Part shown: piece by piece, positions 62,156 to 64,000 of the stretch
How the letters are laid out: each line of letters starts with the position of its first letter
Numbering within the stretch: the stretch's first letter is position 1
Origin: Rostratula benghalensis
Taxonomy: Eukaryota; Chordata; Aves; Charadriiformes; Rostratulidae
Direction: 5' to 3'
Assembly: GCA_013399305.1 (NCBI GenBank)
Contig: VXAI01000092.1
Span: 446,372 to 510,371 of the forward strand
Length of the DNA: 64,000 nt
Program-made: the position numbers and the translations under genes
Notes under the pieces: generated by a model
The model's database searches: none
Seen by the model: the letters and a program-made list of their open reading frames with translations, nothing else
Told to the model about the DNA's origin: nothing

Positions 62156-63309
62156 CAGCAACAAAGTTTAAAATCAGACTCAGATATCCACAAAGGTACA
62201 AAATTAAGAAAATTAAGTATCATTTTTTGCCATTCTTGACTAAATATAAGCATTATTGTAAGTCCAGATCTTCAGAAGTATCCATCTGCCTCTTTCCTGT
62301 GGAATTCAACTGGAGGTATGCAAATAAATATATTTCAATATTTAGCCAGATCCACCAAAGTTGATACAAGATCTGTCCACTGACTTCACAGCACTTTCAA
62401 TCAGCTCCATATGAGCAGTCTTACACAGAAGCAGGAAAAACTTGTGTGTGCTGAATAGATAAAGGATGCCACGTTCAGGTCCTCAAAAGAACAACTGTGT
62501 ACCAGTATTACCAACAACCATATTGTGAGACTATTCTTGCAGTGTTCAAACCTATCAAAGAATAAGAAAGAACATTCCAAGATGATGGAAAAATAATCCA
62601 ATCACTTAAACATGGAATTTCATTAAAGACCTTTGTTATTAAAACTATTCTGACAAGTGAGAAAAAAAGCATTTTTCAGAGAACCACATTACCTGTGGAT
62701 TCTGCTAAATTGTACTACACCTGATTTTATGAACTATTTCAGTCTTGAGCTCAGTTTGGGAAACAGTCACACCCAACTTCAATAGAACATCAAAGAGCTA
62801 TTGGATAAGGGGAGGCTGCTAAGACCATTTGGTTTTGGCAGTGAGCAGTATCAGAAGAGTCTCCTACTACCATTTGTCTTCTAATAAGCACTAGTAAATC
62901 TTCCAAAAAATTATCTTGTACCTTCAACACTAGGAACAACACTGCTCCTTTGATACTATAATAAAAATGCACAATTGAACATATCACTGGTTTTGAAAAC
63001 AAGCCAGTAAAAGGAGAAAGGGATCTTAATTTTTTTTTTTGTTTTGAATCTATGACCATGTCAAATTGTGTTCTATTTTTATTGATTTCACACATCTGAG
63101 CTGAGTCTTAAGACTAAGACTATTTGCATATGCCATCCAATCGCTTGTTTCATTCTAGGTTGTTGTCTTATGCCAAAGTAATTATTTAGTCCACGGTGAA
63201 CTTCGTAATTCCACAACTTGTTTAACCATTAATGCTAACAATCTAAAAATAAGGATTAAAGCAGTACATCTCAACCTGTAATGCATGCACTGCACGCAAT
63301 CTCTAAGTA

Positions 63310-63339
63310 TAGGTATGCAACCTATAGGCATGCAACCTA
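63310..63339. repeat. 15-bp tandem duplication
   Basis: TAGGTATGCAACCTA followed by TAGGCATGCAACCTA, one mismatch. Each unit is itself partly palindromic (TAGG and CCTA at the ends). Confidence 0.9.
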
Positions 63340-63691
63340 TTTCAAAGTGCAATCCCAATGCTGTCCAAAACCGAACACAGTTGAAATTGTTAATACCATT
63401 GCCATTCTCACTGTTAGAGAACGCTAGTTGTTGAGAAGATTAAATAATTAATCGTATCTGCCCACAGAGGCATGTGATTGGCAGGAAAGCTGTTTTGGTC
63501 AAGTCATTCCTGGTGAGGAAGTGTGATGGCATTGTTCAGTAGCCCTGTAACTTTCTTAAGTGCTTAGAAATACATTGAAAATCTGTTATGTCAGTAGTGG
63601 TATTTCAAAATGAAATGTGGTTTCTTAGAACTCAAGAATGTGTTTGTCAACTTTCCACATAGAGAGATTAAACCACAATTGTGTCTTTTAT

Positions 63692-64000
63692 TAGAATCAC
63701 AGAATAGCTTGAGTTGGAAGGGACCTTTAAAGATCATCTGGTCCAACCCCCTTGCAATGAGCAGGGACATCTTCAACTAGATCAGGTTTCTTGGAGCCCC
63801 ATCCAACCAGACCTTGAATGCTTACAGGGATGGGGGCATCTCCCACCTCCCTGGGCAACCGGCTCCAGTGTTTCACCACCTTCATTGTAATTGCTTCCTT
63901 ATATCTACCCTCTTTCAGTTTAAAACTGTTACCCCTTTTTCTATTGCAACAGGCCCTGCTAAAAAGTTTGTGCCCATCTTTCTTAGACATGTAAAACACA
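63692..64000 (-). mobile_element. CR1 LINE 3' end running off the right edge
   Basis: The plus strand starts AGAATCACAGAATAGCTTGA, then GTTGGAAGGGACCTTTAAAG and CATCTGGTCCAACCCCC. It then passes into the end of ORF2 in reverse: a minus-strand frame shows KLKEGRYKEAITMKVVKHWS and RLPREVGDAP, typical of the CR1 ORF2 C-terminus. It is sense with VPS13B and continues beyond 64000. Confidence 0.95.

Larger units (their letters stand above)
62109..64000 (-). other. VPS13B: VPS13B intron upstream of exon A (partial)
   Basis: The intron ends at the TTGCAG acceptor of exon A and continues beyond the right edge. It includes the long polypyrimidine tract, a 15-bp tandem duplication at 63310-63339 and a CR1 fragment from 63692 to the edge. 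A weak, phase-compatible 41-nt exon candidate at 62693-62733 is discussed among the findings. Confidence 0.7.

Noticed and set aside
62905..62960. Possible short exon with a good acceptor (TTTTTATTATAG) before exon A
   Set aside because: In the phase needed to join exon A it contains stop codons.
1..64000. CRISPR array, bacterial operon, plasmid or phage features
   Set aside because: There are no regularly spaced repeats, ribosome-binding sites or dense genes; spliced exons and CR1 elements show this is vertebrate nuclear DNA.

Overview
The window is a piece of a bird (or at least sauropsid) nuclear chromosome. It is AT-rich, has no bacterial-style gene packing, and carries several CR1 LINE fragments with the avian-type 3' end. 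It lies almost entirely inside one gene, VPS13B (COH1), transcribed on the minus strand. VPS13B encodes a very large Golgi-associated bridge-like lipid-transfer protein. Five internal coding exons can be placed to the base by consensus splice sites, an open frame and matching codon phases. In transcription order they are 61905-62108, 52748-52874, 51009-51152, 17932-18634 and 9166-9303. Joined, they give 1,316 nt of uninterrupted coding sequence (about 438 codons) from the central part of the protein. The first and last exons of the gene lie outside the window.

Layout from left to right. 1-9165 is intron 3' of the last visible exon; it holds two CR1 copies and a MIR-like relic. 9166-9303 is an exon. 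9304-17931 is an 8.6 kb intron with a degenerate CR1, an isolated CpG/GC-rich patch and several hairpins. 17932-18634 is the largest exon (703 nt). 18635-51008 is a 32.4 kb intron, half of the window, with three old CR1 pieces and no recognised gene. 51009-51152 and 52748-52874 are two exons 1.6 kb apart. 52875-61904 is a 9.0 kb intron with CR1, a MIR-like relic and a possible retroposed mRNA end. 61905-62108 is an exon. 62109-64000 is the upstream intron, ending in another CR1.

No RNA gene, CRISPR array, operon or second protein-coding gene was recognised. Nearly all other open frames are short chance frames in AT-rich intron sequence or parts of dead CR1 elements. No clearly new biological system was found. 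The observations most worth a second look are a 22-nt poly(A) tract next to AATAAA and a GC-rich block (a candidate mRNA retrocopy, uncommon in birds), a pair of dispersed 41-nt repeats of unknown family, a recent 33-bp tandem duplication, a long imperfect hairpin, an isolated CpG-rich patch, and a possible extra 41-nt upstream exon.
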